From contig JADFSQ010000109.1 in assembly GCA_022560715.1 (NCBI GenBank), positions 1 through 6,674 of the forward strand: a DNA stretch of 6,674 bases, given 5' to 3'. Shown here in pieces: positions 1 to 6,311 of this stretch. Made by a program: the position numbers and the translations under genes. Below the pieces are notes generated by a model. The model worked only from the letters and a program-made list of their open reading frames with translations, was not told the origin of the DNA and did not search any database. The first letter of the stretch is position 1; each line of letters starts with the position of its first letter. Source of the stretch: Bacteroidota bacterium (GTDB lineage Bacteria; Bacteroidota; Bacteroidia; Flavobacteriales; Flavobacteriaceae).

Positions 1-1869
1 ATAATCTACTTCTTCAATGAGTGTACCATCTGCATCAACAACTTCGTATGTGTCGTAATATTTATCGAAAGAAGGTGAAATATTATAACTAATTGATGGA
101 CGCATAACGTGCCTGATGGCTTGTATTTTTTTATCCTCACCAAAATCGAACATACCATAAACAGTGGTTCCTAATCCGACACTAAAATTATAGGTTCTAA
201 AAGCATCAAAACCATTAACTTCAGTAACTACAACTTCTTGTGTTTCCTGATCGAAAGTTTTATTAATAGTTTTTAATGTCCAGGATTCTTGATAATTCGC
301 ACTTGTACTAATACTTATATACTTTAATACTTTAAAGTTAGTGCTTATCGGGATTGTATGTTGCATACCAACTTTAGCATCGTCGAACATTTCTTTTTTA
401 AAGAATAAAGAATCAGTGGTTTGAATCCTGTTTTCACCACGAACGTTATATTGTAAATTTATATTTTGAATAAATCCTTTTTTACTTCCTACTTTGGGAG
501 CAAAAGGATATACACGATCTACACTTGCTTGGAAAGTTGGTAATGTCATGCTAATAGATTCCGTATTTGTGTTTTGTGAATGTGTTGCAGTAAGACTAAT
601 ATTTACCTGTGGTTCTCCTTTAAATGTCTTTGAATATGAAATCGATGATGATAAGGTATTATTTAAAAAATTTGATGCGTTTAACTGATTTACAGATTGT
701 TGATAATACGTACTGCTTCCTAAATTTACTGATGCCGAAAAACGTGAACTGGGATTTGATTTTCCATCTTGACTATGTGACCAACGCAGATTGTAAATAG
801 TACTTTTTGCATAATCTGGAAATCCACGTTCGCTTGTAATTAAATTTTCAAAACGAAAGCTTAAATTACCCCTGAATTTATAGCGTAATACGTAGGCACT
901 CTGTAAACGCAGACCATAACTTCCATTGGTGTAATAATCTCCTAAAACTTTAAGGTCTGCATATTCACTAATTGCAAAATAATAGCCTCCATTTTGTATA
1001 TTATAGCCTCGACTACTATCCTCTCCAAATGAAGGGAAAATAACTCCAGAAGTACGTTTTTTTGTTAAAGGAAAAAATGCAAATGGCAATCCAATAGGTG
1101 TAGGCACATCTGCAATATATAAATTGGTTAAACCAGCTACTACTTTTTTTCCAGGGACAATTTTAACTTTACGCATCAAAAAATAGTATTCTGGATTGTC
1201 TGGGTCATCAGAGGTAGTAAATTTTGCTCTATTTATAAAAATAACTGAATCATTTTCTTTTTTTGATATTTCTGCGAAAATTACACCATCAATACTTTTT
1301 TGTTCAATCTTTGAATTATATATAATCGTTTTTTTAGTTACTGTATTCATAATCATGGAATCTGGTTCTACAACATCACCTCTTTGTTTAAAAATTGGTG
1401 CTTGTGTATAATTGCCCAAAGAGTCAACGATTCCTTTTGCTGTAACTTCATTTTTGGCATAATCGATAACAATAATTCCTGCTTTAATCTCCATGTCCAG
1501 ATAAAACATTTGTGCTTCATTATAGAGATATATTTTCTTTTCATTTTGATTTATGGAAGTATAGTCGATGGCTTTATAGATCATAATATCTTCTAACAAA
1601 CTTTTCTTTTTAGGAATACTATCTAGTGTTATACTATCTTGTTCTTTAGTATTTATTGGCTTTATCAGCAAAGAGTCTAAACTAATTTTTATAGTGTCTT
1701 TTGAAACTTCAGGAGTAATAATTGGTTTAGTATTTGGAACATCTTGTGCATAGCTAAAAGTGTTTATAAACACTGTAAAACTTAGGGCAAAAAGTATTTG
1801 AAAGATATTTGTTTGCAATGCTTTTAGATGTATTTTTGTAAAAGTATGGCTCGGTTTTTGAATTGCCAA
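1..1869 (-). CDS. lptD: LPS-assembly outer-membrane protein LptD, Bacteroidota type (C-terminus beyond the left edge)
   Basis: The minus-strand frame is open without a stop from about 1896 to base 1, giving 623 codons from a TTG at 1869. LptD is the outer-membrane barrel that inserts lipopolysaccharide into the outer leaflet. Visible order: basic N-region, hydrophobic signal segment (about residues 22-40) ending Ser-Tyr-Ala-Gln, a low-complexity linker rich in Ser/Thr/Lys (45-90), an OstA/LptA-like beta-jellyroll region (about 95-265, with repeated short strands such as the one around AKGIVDSLGNY), then a long region of alternating aromatic beta-strands typical of a barrel. The segment HVMRPSISYNISPSF (587-601) resembles the conserved strand of LptD barrels. 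The family is about 850-950 residues long, so roughly a third lies off the window. The start is uncertain: TTG 1869 gives a basic N-region, TTG 1818 gives a signal peptide with no basic residue, and the first ATG (1584) would lose the signal. The gene is divergent from the amidase gene. Confidence 0.88.
   Translation of the reverse strand, partial: MAIQKPSHTFTKIHLKALQTNIFQILFALSFTVFINTFSYAQDVPNTKPIITPEVSKDTIKISLDSLLIKPINTKEQDSITLDSIPKKKSLLEDIMIYKAIDYTSINQNEKKIYLYNEAQMFYLDMEIKAGIIVIDYAKNEVTAKGIVDSLGNYTQAPIFKQRGDVVEPDSMIMNTVTKKTIIYNSKIEQKSIDGVIFAEISKKENDSVIFINRAKFTTSDDPDNPEYYFLMRKVKIVPGKKVVAGLTNLYIADVPTPIGLPFAFFPLTKKRTSGVIFPSFGEDSSRGYNIQNGGYYFAISEYADLKVLGDYYTNGSYGLRLQSAYVLRYKFRGNLSFRFENLITSERGFPDYAKSTIYNLRWSHSQDGKSNPSSRFSASVNLGSSTYYQQSVNQLNASNFLNNTLSSSISYSKTFKGEPQVNISLTATHSQNTNTESISMTLPTFQASVDRVYPFAPKVGSKKGFIQNINLQYNVRGENRIQTTDSLFFKKEMFDDAKVGMQHTIPISTNFKVLKYISISTSANYQESWTLKTINKTFDQETQEVVVTEVNGFDAFRTYNFSVGLGTTVYGMFDFGEDKKIQAIRHVMRPSISYNISPSFDKYYDTYEVVDADGTLIEEVDY
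1808..1838 (+). promoter_or_regulatory. Bacteroidota-type promoter for the amidase-MCE-HdrEC gene run
   Basis: TTTG at 1808-1811 is followed after exactly 19 bases by TATTTTTG at 1831-1838. This fits the Bacteroidota primary sigma consensus (TTTG at -33, TAnnTTTG at -7, 19-21 bases apart). Transcription would start near 1843-1845 and leave an untranslated leader of about 135 bases before the amidase ATG at 1980. The promoter lies inside the 5' end of the lptD reading frame on the other strand. No better plus-strand match is seen in 1870-1979. The consensus is established knowledge; its use here is inferred. Confidence 0.55.
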
Positions 1870-1874
1870 AGTTA
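1867..1874 (-). promoter_or_regulatory. Possible -7 box for lptD (TAACTTTG)
   Basis: Read on the minus strand, 1874-1867 is TAACTTTG, a full match to TAnnTTTG. No TTTG or TTG is found 19-21 bases upstream, so the -33 element is missing or weak. If real, transcription would begin near 1862. The upstream TTG candidate start of lptD (1869-1867) would then lie inside the promoter, and TTG 1818 would be the start. It is the only minus-strand match to the box in the divergent gap. Confidence 0.3.
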
Positions 1875-1979
1875 CATATATTTTTTTGTGATTATTTTAA
1901 TATTGTAAAAAATTAAGATTTAAACCTGTGTTCAATTTTATTGTGTAATAAATCGAGTTCTTAAGCCGTTAAAGTCTTT

Positions 1980-3071
1980 ATGCAAACGAATGTAAAATAC
2001 CTTTTATTATCCTTTATATTTTTATTAACACACTACACTTTTGCACAAAAAGCAACCGAAAAATTTGTTGTGGTTCTCGATGCAGGTCATGGTGGTAAAG
2101 ATCCTGGAAGACCAACAAAGTTCGATTCGGAAAAATCTATAGCTTTAAAAATAGTATTAAAAGTTGGCGAAGAACTTGAAAAAAATAAAGATATAAAAGT
2201 AATTTATACACGTAAAAAAGATGTCTTTGTAGAATTGCGCGAACGTGCCAAAATAGCCAACAAAGCAGATGCCGATTTATTTGTATCTATACATTGTAAT
2301 GCGCATCATACACAAGCCTATGGCACTGAAACCTATGTTTTAAGCCTTTCTAATACAGGAAGAAACATTGAAATTGCAAAAGCAGAGAATGAAGTAATTT
2401 TCTTAGAAGATGATCATGAAAAACATTATGAAGGGTTTAATCCGAACTCTCCGGAGTCTTTAATAGGATTAACATTAATGCAAGAAGATTATGTAGATCA
2501 AAGTATTACATTGGCACGTTTTGTAGAAGATAATTTTCAAAATAAGCTGAATAGAAAAAGCAGAGGAGTAAAACAAATTAGCCTCTGGGTCATGCACAAT
2601 ACATATATGCCAAGCGTGTTAATTGAAACAGGATTTTTAACTAATAAAATTGAAGGTGCTTATTTAAGTTCTAACAAAGGACAAACCGAAATGGCAAACT
2701 CAATAAAAGATGCCATTTTAAAATACAAAGAAAGCCTGAATGTTAGTTTTGATGATTCAGATTTAACCGAAAGCTTTGGTTCTGATGCATCTACATCAAT
2801 TTATCCTGACATTACTTTTAAAGTACAAATTGCAGCAAGCTCAAGAAAACTTAAAACCAAACCCTATAATTTTAAAGGGCTTCAAGAAATTTCAAGAGAT
2901 AAAATAGGAAAGACATACAAATATTTTTATGGTGCAACTTCAGACTACTCGAAGATAAAAGACCAGAAAAATAAGGCGTATAAAAAAGGATATACAACTT
3001 GCTTTATAGTTGCATTTAAAAACGGTGAATCAATTACTTTAAATGAAGCTTTAAAAACTCCATCAGATTAA
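1980..3071 (+). CDS. Exported N-acetylmuramoyl-L-alanine amidase (Amidase_3 family) with SPOR-like C-terminus
   Basis: A zinc amidase that cuts the amide bond between N-acetylmuramic acid and the stem peptide of peptidoglycan, acting in the periplasm in cell separation and wall turnover. The 363-residue protein has a signal peptide (residues 1-23, ending Phe-Ala-Gln). The Amidase_3 domain (about 29-250) shows the zinc ligands H37 in DAGHGGKDPG, E51, and H105 in SIHCNA, plus the catalytic E216 in LIETGFL. An acidic helix-like insertion (about 131-172) lies where AmiA/B/C enzymes carry a helix that blocks the active site, so activator control is possible (inference). After a Ser/Asp-rich linker (about 253-275), residues 278-347 (FKVQIAASS to FIVAF) look like a divergent SPOR fold, which in other proteins binds denuded glycan at the septum. 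The start is the first ATG and directly precedes the hydrophobic segment. It heads the plus-strand gene run. Confidence 0.93.
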   Translation: MQTNVKYLLLSFIFLLTHYTFAQKATEKFVVVLDAGHGGKDPGRPTKFDSEKSIALKIVLKVGEELEKNKDIKVIYTRKKDVFVELRERAKIANKADADLFVSIHCNAHHTQAYGTETYVLSLSNTGRNIEIAKAENEVIFLEDDHEKHYEGFNPNSPESLIGLTLMQEDYVDQSITLARFVEDNFQNKLNRKSRGVKQISLWVMHNTYMPSVLIETGFLTNKIEGAYLSSNKGQTEMANSIKDAILKYKESLNVSFDDSDLTESFGSDASTSIYPDITFKVQIAASSRKLKTKPYNFKGLQEISRDKIGKTYKYFYGATSDYSKIKDQKNKAYKKGYTTCFIVAFKNGESITLNEALKTPSD

Positions 3072-3147
3072 GCAGGTTAATTTTAATTTAATTGTTAATT
3101 TTGTAGTTAATCAATAATGAACTCGTCTAATAATAAACATTTAGCTT

Positions 3148-4080
3148 TTGAAACTATCTAGAGAAATAAAAACCGCAGTATTAGTAATTTCGGGTATAGT
3201 ATTATTTATATTTTTGTTCAACTATTTAAAAGGGAATAATTTATTAGATTCTTCCAGAACATTTTATGTTGTTTACGATAATGTAGAAGGCATGGCATCA
3301 TCCACTCCAGTAACCATAAACGGCTTGACGGTTGGTAAAGTGCAAGACATAAATTTTAGCGAAGATGGCTCTGGAAGTATAACAGTAAAACTTTTGATAG
3401 ACAGTGATTTTGAATTCTCTAAAAATAGTATAGCAGAATTATATGAAGCTGGATTATTAGGAGGAAAAGCCATTGCTATAATTCCTGCTTTTGATAATGC
3501 TGAAAATGCAAAAAAAGGCGATTATCTTGAAGGCACAGTAAAAGCTGGATTAACAGAACTTGTAAATCAGCGTTTAACACCACTTCAAGAAAAAATTGAA
3601 ACCATGATGGTAAGTGCCGATTCGCTACTTGTTAATATTAATTCTGTGTTTGATGTACAAACCAAAGCCAATCTTAAAAAAAGCATAGCAGAGTTAGCCA
3701 TAACAATAGAATCTTTTAAAAATACTTCTGTAGCTATTAATAGTTTAATTACTGATAATCAAGAAACATTAAACAACACATTAAGTAATATTGACACTAT
3801 TACATCAAACTTATCCAAAATAACGGATTCTATTGCTAATGCAAATCTTGGTGAGACCATAAAGAGTTTGCAATTAACAATCAGCAATTTCGATAAAATT
3901 CTTGCGAGTATCGAAAAAGGAGAAGGCTCTATCGGGAAACTGTTAAATGATGATGAATTGTACAATAACCTTAAAGGCGCTTCAAAAGAAATGGAAGAAC
4001 TATTAAGAGATATTAAATTGCATCCAAAGCGCTATTTTAGAATCTTGTCTAAAAAAGAAATTCCTTATAACGAAGAGTAA
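3148..4080 (+). CDS. MCE/MlaD-family lipid-transport protein, single membrane anchor
   Basis: MCE proteins form periplasmic hexameric rings or tubes that carry phospholipids between inner and outer membranes, usually as substrate-binding parts of an ABC transporter. The 310 residues comprise a short basic N-terminus (KLSREIK), one transmembrane helix (about 10-28), one MCE domain (about 36-115, with VEGMASSTPVTINGLTVGKV and the LLGGKAIAI strand), and a long alpha-helical, coiled-coil-like tail (about 135-290) rich in Asn, Ser and Ile. Near the end is a GEGSIGKLLNDDELYNNL motif (258-275), which recurs in MCE tails of this phylum. The start is TTG at 3148: an in-frame TAG lies only two codons upstream (3142-3144), no ATG precedes the membrane helix, and KLSREIKTA is the expected N-terminus. 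The ATPase (MlaF) and permease (MlaE) partners are not in the window. It sits 76 bases after the amidase gene. Confidence 0.9.
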   Translation: MKLSREIKTAVLVISGIVLFIFLFNYLKGNNLLDSSRTFYVVYDNVEGMASSTPVTINGLTVGKVQDINFSEDGSGSITVKLLIDSDFEFSKNSIAELYEAGLLGGKAIAIIPAFDNAENAKKGDYLEGTVKAGLTELVNQRLTPLQEKIETMMVSADSLLVNINSVFDVQTKANLKKSIAELAITIESFKNTSVAINSLITDNQETLNNTLSNIDTITSNLSKITDSIANANLGETIKSLQLTISNFDKILASIEKGEGSIGKLLNDDELYNNLKGASKEMEELLRDIKLHPKRYFRILSKKEIPYNEE

Positions 4081-4099
4081 ACTAATTAATACCTAAATA

Positions 4100-5407
4100 A
4101 TGGATTATATTCCTAACATACTCTTTGCTATTGCACTTATTATAGGTATTGGCTACTTTGTTAAAAATATAAGGAAACTTATTCGCAACATCAAGTTAGG
4201 GCAGGATATTGATGTAAGTGATAACAAATCGCAGCGTTGGAAAAATATGGCAATGATAGCTCTCGGACAGAGTAAAATGGTACGTCGTCCAATTGCTGGT
4301 ATTCTGCACGTTATTGTATACGTTGGCTTTATTGTAATTAATATTGAAGTTTTAGAAATAATAATTGATGGTTTATTTGGTACACATCGCATTTTTTCAG
4401 GAATCGGGAGTCTTTATGGTGTGCTAATAGGAACGTTCGAGATTCTCGCCCTTCTTGTTTTAGTAGCAGTCATTGTATTTTGGACACGTAGAAACATTAT
4501 AAAATTAGCTCGTTTTTGGAAATCTGAAATGACACGTTGGCCAAAAAGTGATGCAAACTACATTTTGTATTTCGAAATGGTTTTAATGACCTTGTTTCTT
4601 ATTATGAATGCTACAGATATTCCGTTTCAGGAAATGGAAACCGGAAATATAATAAGTCAATATGTTTCTCCTTGGTTTGCTGGATTAACCGAAAACTCAA
4701 TACACATCATTGAACGCACAGCTTGGTGGAGTCATATACTCATTATTTTTGTGTTTTTAAATTATCTGTATTTCTCTAAACATCTGCATATTTTATTAGC
4801 ATTTCCAAACACCTATTATGGAAGTTTAAAACCCAAAGGGGAATTAAATAATTTAGAAGCTGTAACCAAAGAAGTCATGCTAATGATGGATCCAAATGTT
4901 GATCCTTATGCAGCTCCTGCTGAAGGCGAAGATGACGAAATACCAGCAAAATTTGGAGCAAGCGATGTTCAAGACCTAAATTGGATACAATTGCTTAATG
5001 CTTATACGTGTACTGAATGTGGACGTTGTACAAGTGAATGTCCTGCCAGTCAAACAGGCAAAAAATTATCACCGCGTAAAATTATGATGGATACTCGCGA
5101 TCGTTTAGAGGAAGTAGGGAAAAACATCGATGCCAATAAAGGCGAGTTTAAAGACGATGGAAAACAATTATTGGACGATTACATAACAAGAGAAGAACTT
5201 TGGGCTTGTACATCTTGTAATGCTTGTGTAGAAGCCTGTCCTGTGAGTATAAATCCATTGTCAATTATATTAGATATGCGTCGTTATTTAGTAATGGAAC
5301 AGTCGGCTGCTCCTGCCGAATTAAATACTATGATGAGCAATATTGAAAACAATGGAGCACCTTGGCCTTATAACCAAATGGATAGGTTAAACTGGAAAAA
5401 TGAATAA
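4100..5407 (+). CDS. Membrane cytochrome b / two-[4Fe-4S] ferredoxin fusion (HdrE-HdrC type)
   Basis: A probable membrane subunit of a heterodisulfide-reductase-like complex that passes electrons between the quinone pool and a cytoplasmic partner. The 435 residues show about five transmembrane helices (about 4-22, 66-90, 103-128, 155-172, 209-226) in a NarI/HdrE-like arrangement, with candidate heme histidines H70, H212, H228 and H230. A loop and acidic linker (250-290) leads to a bacterial-ferredoxin domain. Cluster 1 is C304, C307, C310, C314 (CTECGRCTSECP); cluster 2 is C370, C373, C376, C380 (CTSCNACVEACP), each in CxxCxxCxxxCP spacing. The CCG-domain (HdrB) part is absent from this protein but is encoded by the gene at 6312. 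The ATG lies 19 bases after the MCE stop, so co-transcription is likely. The family is usually labelled only '(Fe-S)-binding protein'; its substrate is unknown. Cytosolic GlpC/LutA-type proteins lack this membrane half. Confidence 0.88.
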   Translation: MDYIPNILFAIALIIGIGYFVKNIRKLIRNIKLGQDIDVSDNKSQRWKNMAMIALGQSKMVRRPIAGILHVIVYVGFIVINIEVLEIIIDGLFGTHRIFSGIGSLYGVLIGTFEILALLVLVAVIVFWTRRNIIKLARFWKSEMTRWPKSDANYILYFEMVLMTLFLIMNATDIPFQEMETGNIISQYVSPWFAGLTENSIHIIERTAWWSHILIIFVFLNYLYFSKHLHILLAFPNTYYGSLKPKGELNNLEAVTKEVMLMMDPNVDPYAAPAEGEDDEIPAKFGASDVQDLNWIQLLNAYTCTECGRCTSECPASQTGKKLSPRKIMMDTRDRLEEVGKNIDANKGEFKDDGKQLLDDYITREELWACTSCNACVEACPVSINPLSIILDMRRYLVMEQSAAPAELNTMMSNIENNGAPWPYNQMDRLNWKNE

Positions 5408-5414
5408 ACAATAA

Positions 5415-5777
5415 ATGAAGCGTTTAAAAATTTCATATTATTTAGTAATATTAATTTTCTGCTGTTTTAATTTTAGTATAGCACAGCAAAGGGATTTTAA
5501 AACGGATTCATTACAAATAAAAATATATACCGAAATTGAATATGTCAATAGTCAGTCAAAAGAAATTGTAGTAAAAAAAATATTTTGTGATTATTGTTCT
5601 GAAAATCAAATCAAGTTTTTATCTGAAAAAGCAAAGGAATTGGCTTTTTATGATAGATATAATCCAAAAAAGAGACTGGTAAATGGTACACGTAAGTTTG
5701 CTATAATTTTAAGAGTTTCAAAAAAAGATTTTTTAGAATTGGAAAAAGAAAAAGATTCGATATTAAAAAATAACTGA
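5415..5777 (+). CDS. Small exported protein of unknown function with a CxxC motif
   Basis: I do not recognise this 120-residue protein. It has a clear signal peptide (basic MKRLK, hydrophobic core to about residue 20, then FSIAQ), so the mature protein of about 96 residues should be periplasmic or outer-membrane associated. C16-C17 lie inside the hydrophobic core and do not form a typical lipobox. The mature part has a charged alternating segment, a CDYC motif (C58, C61) that could bind metal or form a disulfide, and a lysine/glutamate-rich C-terminal helix (about 102-118). The ATG is 7 bases after the preceding stop, so it is probably translated from the same message. Parts of the gene count at 20-28% G+C by hand, lower than the genes before it, which hints at recent gain or weak constraint. 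The signal peptide, tight spacing and uninterrupted length argue that it is a real gene. Confidence 0.72.
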   Translation: MKRLKISYYLVILIFCCFNFSIAQQRDFKTDSLQIKIYTEIEYVNSQSKEIVVKKIFCDYCSENQIKFLSEKAKELAFYDRYNPKKRLVNGTRKFAIILRVSKKDFLELEKEKDSILKNN

Positions 5778-5800
5778 CTGACAAAATTTATAAATGTTAT

Positions 5801-6247
5801 ATGAAAAGAGAAGAAGCAGATAAATTATTGCATCAAAAAATTGAAGCAGGAGAAAAAGTAAGTCCTGTTCTGCCTGAAGGCATAAAAAATTATTTAATAG
5901 ATATAGACGGAACCGTTTGTGACGACATACCAAACGAAGAGCCAGAACGTATGCTAACAGCAGAAGTATATCCTGATGCTTTAGAAACTTCAAATAGATG
6001 GTATGACGAAGGACATTTAATTTGTTTCTTCACTTCAAGAACAGAAGCACATCGTGAGTATACCGAAATTTGGCTAAAAAAACAGGGTTTTAAATACCAC
6101 AGTCTGTTAATGGGAAAACCAAGAGGAGGAAATTACCACTGGATCGATAATCACCTTGTTAAAGCCACACGTTTTCGAGGCAAGTTTACAGATTTGGTGG
6201 TTAAAGAAGTAATCATTGAAGTATTCGATGATGGTAAACACAAATAA
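5801..6247 (+). CDS. Short HAD-fold hydrolase-like protein (often labelled phosphoheptose isomerase)
   Basis: The 148-residue protein reads as a minimal, capless HAD-superfamily phosphatase. Motif I is DIDGT (34-38, with D34 as the candidate nucleophile and D36 as the acid/base), motif II is T78-S79 in FFTSR, motif III is K106 in MGKPRGG, and D116 in WIDNH is a plausible metal-binding motif IV residue. An N-terminal helix (1-20) precedes the core and a beta-rich tail ends at FDDGKHK. Close relatives in flavobacteria are, from memory, commonly named phosphoheptose isomerase, but no SIS domain of GmhA type is visible, so that name is doubtful. A role in sugar-phosphate or LPS-core metabolism is possible but unproven. 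It is cytosolic, with no signal peptide. The ATG is the first in frame; an ATG at 5794 is in another frame. It lies 23 bases after the small exported gene. Confidence 0.85.
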   Translation: MKREEADKLLHQKIEAGEKVSPVLPEGIKNYLIDIDGTVCDDIPNEEPERMLTAEVYPDALETSNRWYDEGHLICFFTSRTEAHREYTEIWLKKQGFKYHSLLMGKPRGGNYHWIDNHLVKATRFRGKFTDLVVKEVIIEVFDDGKHK

Positions 6248-6311
6248 ATAAAAATAGTTTATAAGTTTATTACAGAGAAGTTCAGATAACAACTTAACAA
6301 CTCAACTACAA

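Noticed and set aside
494..1596. Three short plus-strand open frames (494-688, 1196-1411, 1384-1596)
   Set aside because: They lie opposite the continuous lptD frame, have no recognisable domains, and are explained as antisense shadows.
1808..1990. Near-identical TGCAAAC(A/G)AAT at the TTG 1818 site (minus) and the ATG 1980 site (plus), giving Gln-Thr-Asn after both starts
   Set aside because: Only about 11 bases with one mismatch in AT-rich DNA; chance similarity is likely, and it does not decide the lptD start.
3072..3147. Repeated GTTAATTTT motif in the amidase-MCE gap as an operator or terminator
   Set aside because: It is short, imperfect, not palindromic, and expected by chance in sequence this rich in A and T.
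3273..4392. Minus-strand open frames within the MCE and HdrEC-like genes (3273-3473, 3759-3965, 4153-4392)
   Set aside because: They are antisense to well-supported genes and show no motif or plausible start context of their own.
6262..6269. TAAGTTTA as a -7 box for the HdrB-like gene
   Set aside because: It misses the final G of TAnnTTTG and has no TTTG or TTG 19-21 bases upstream.
6243..6271. AATAAA/TTTATT inverted repeat after the HAD gene as a terminator
   Set aside because: The stem would be all A-T and interrupted, with no G+C-rich stem or following T-run; this is too weak to call.
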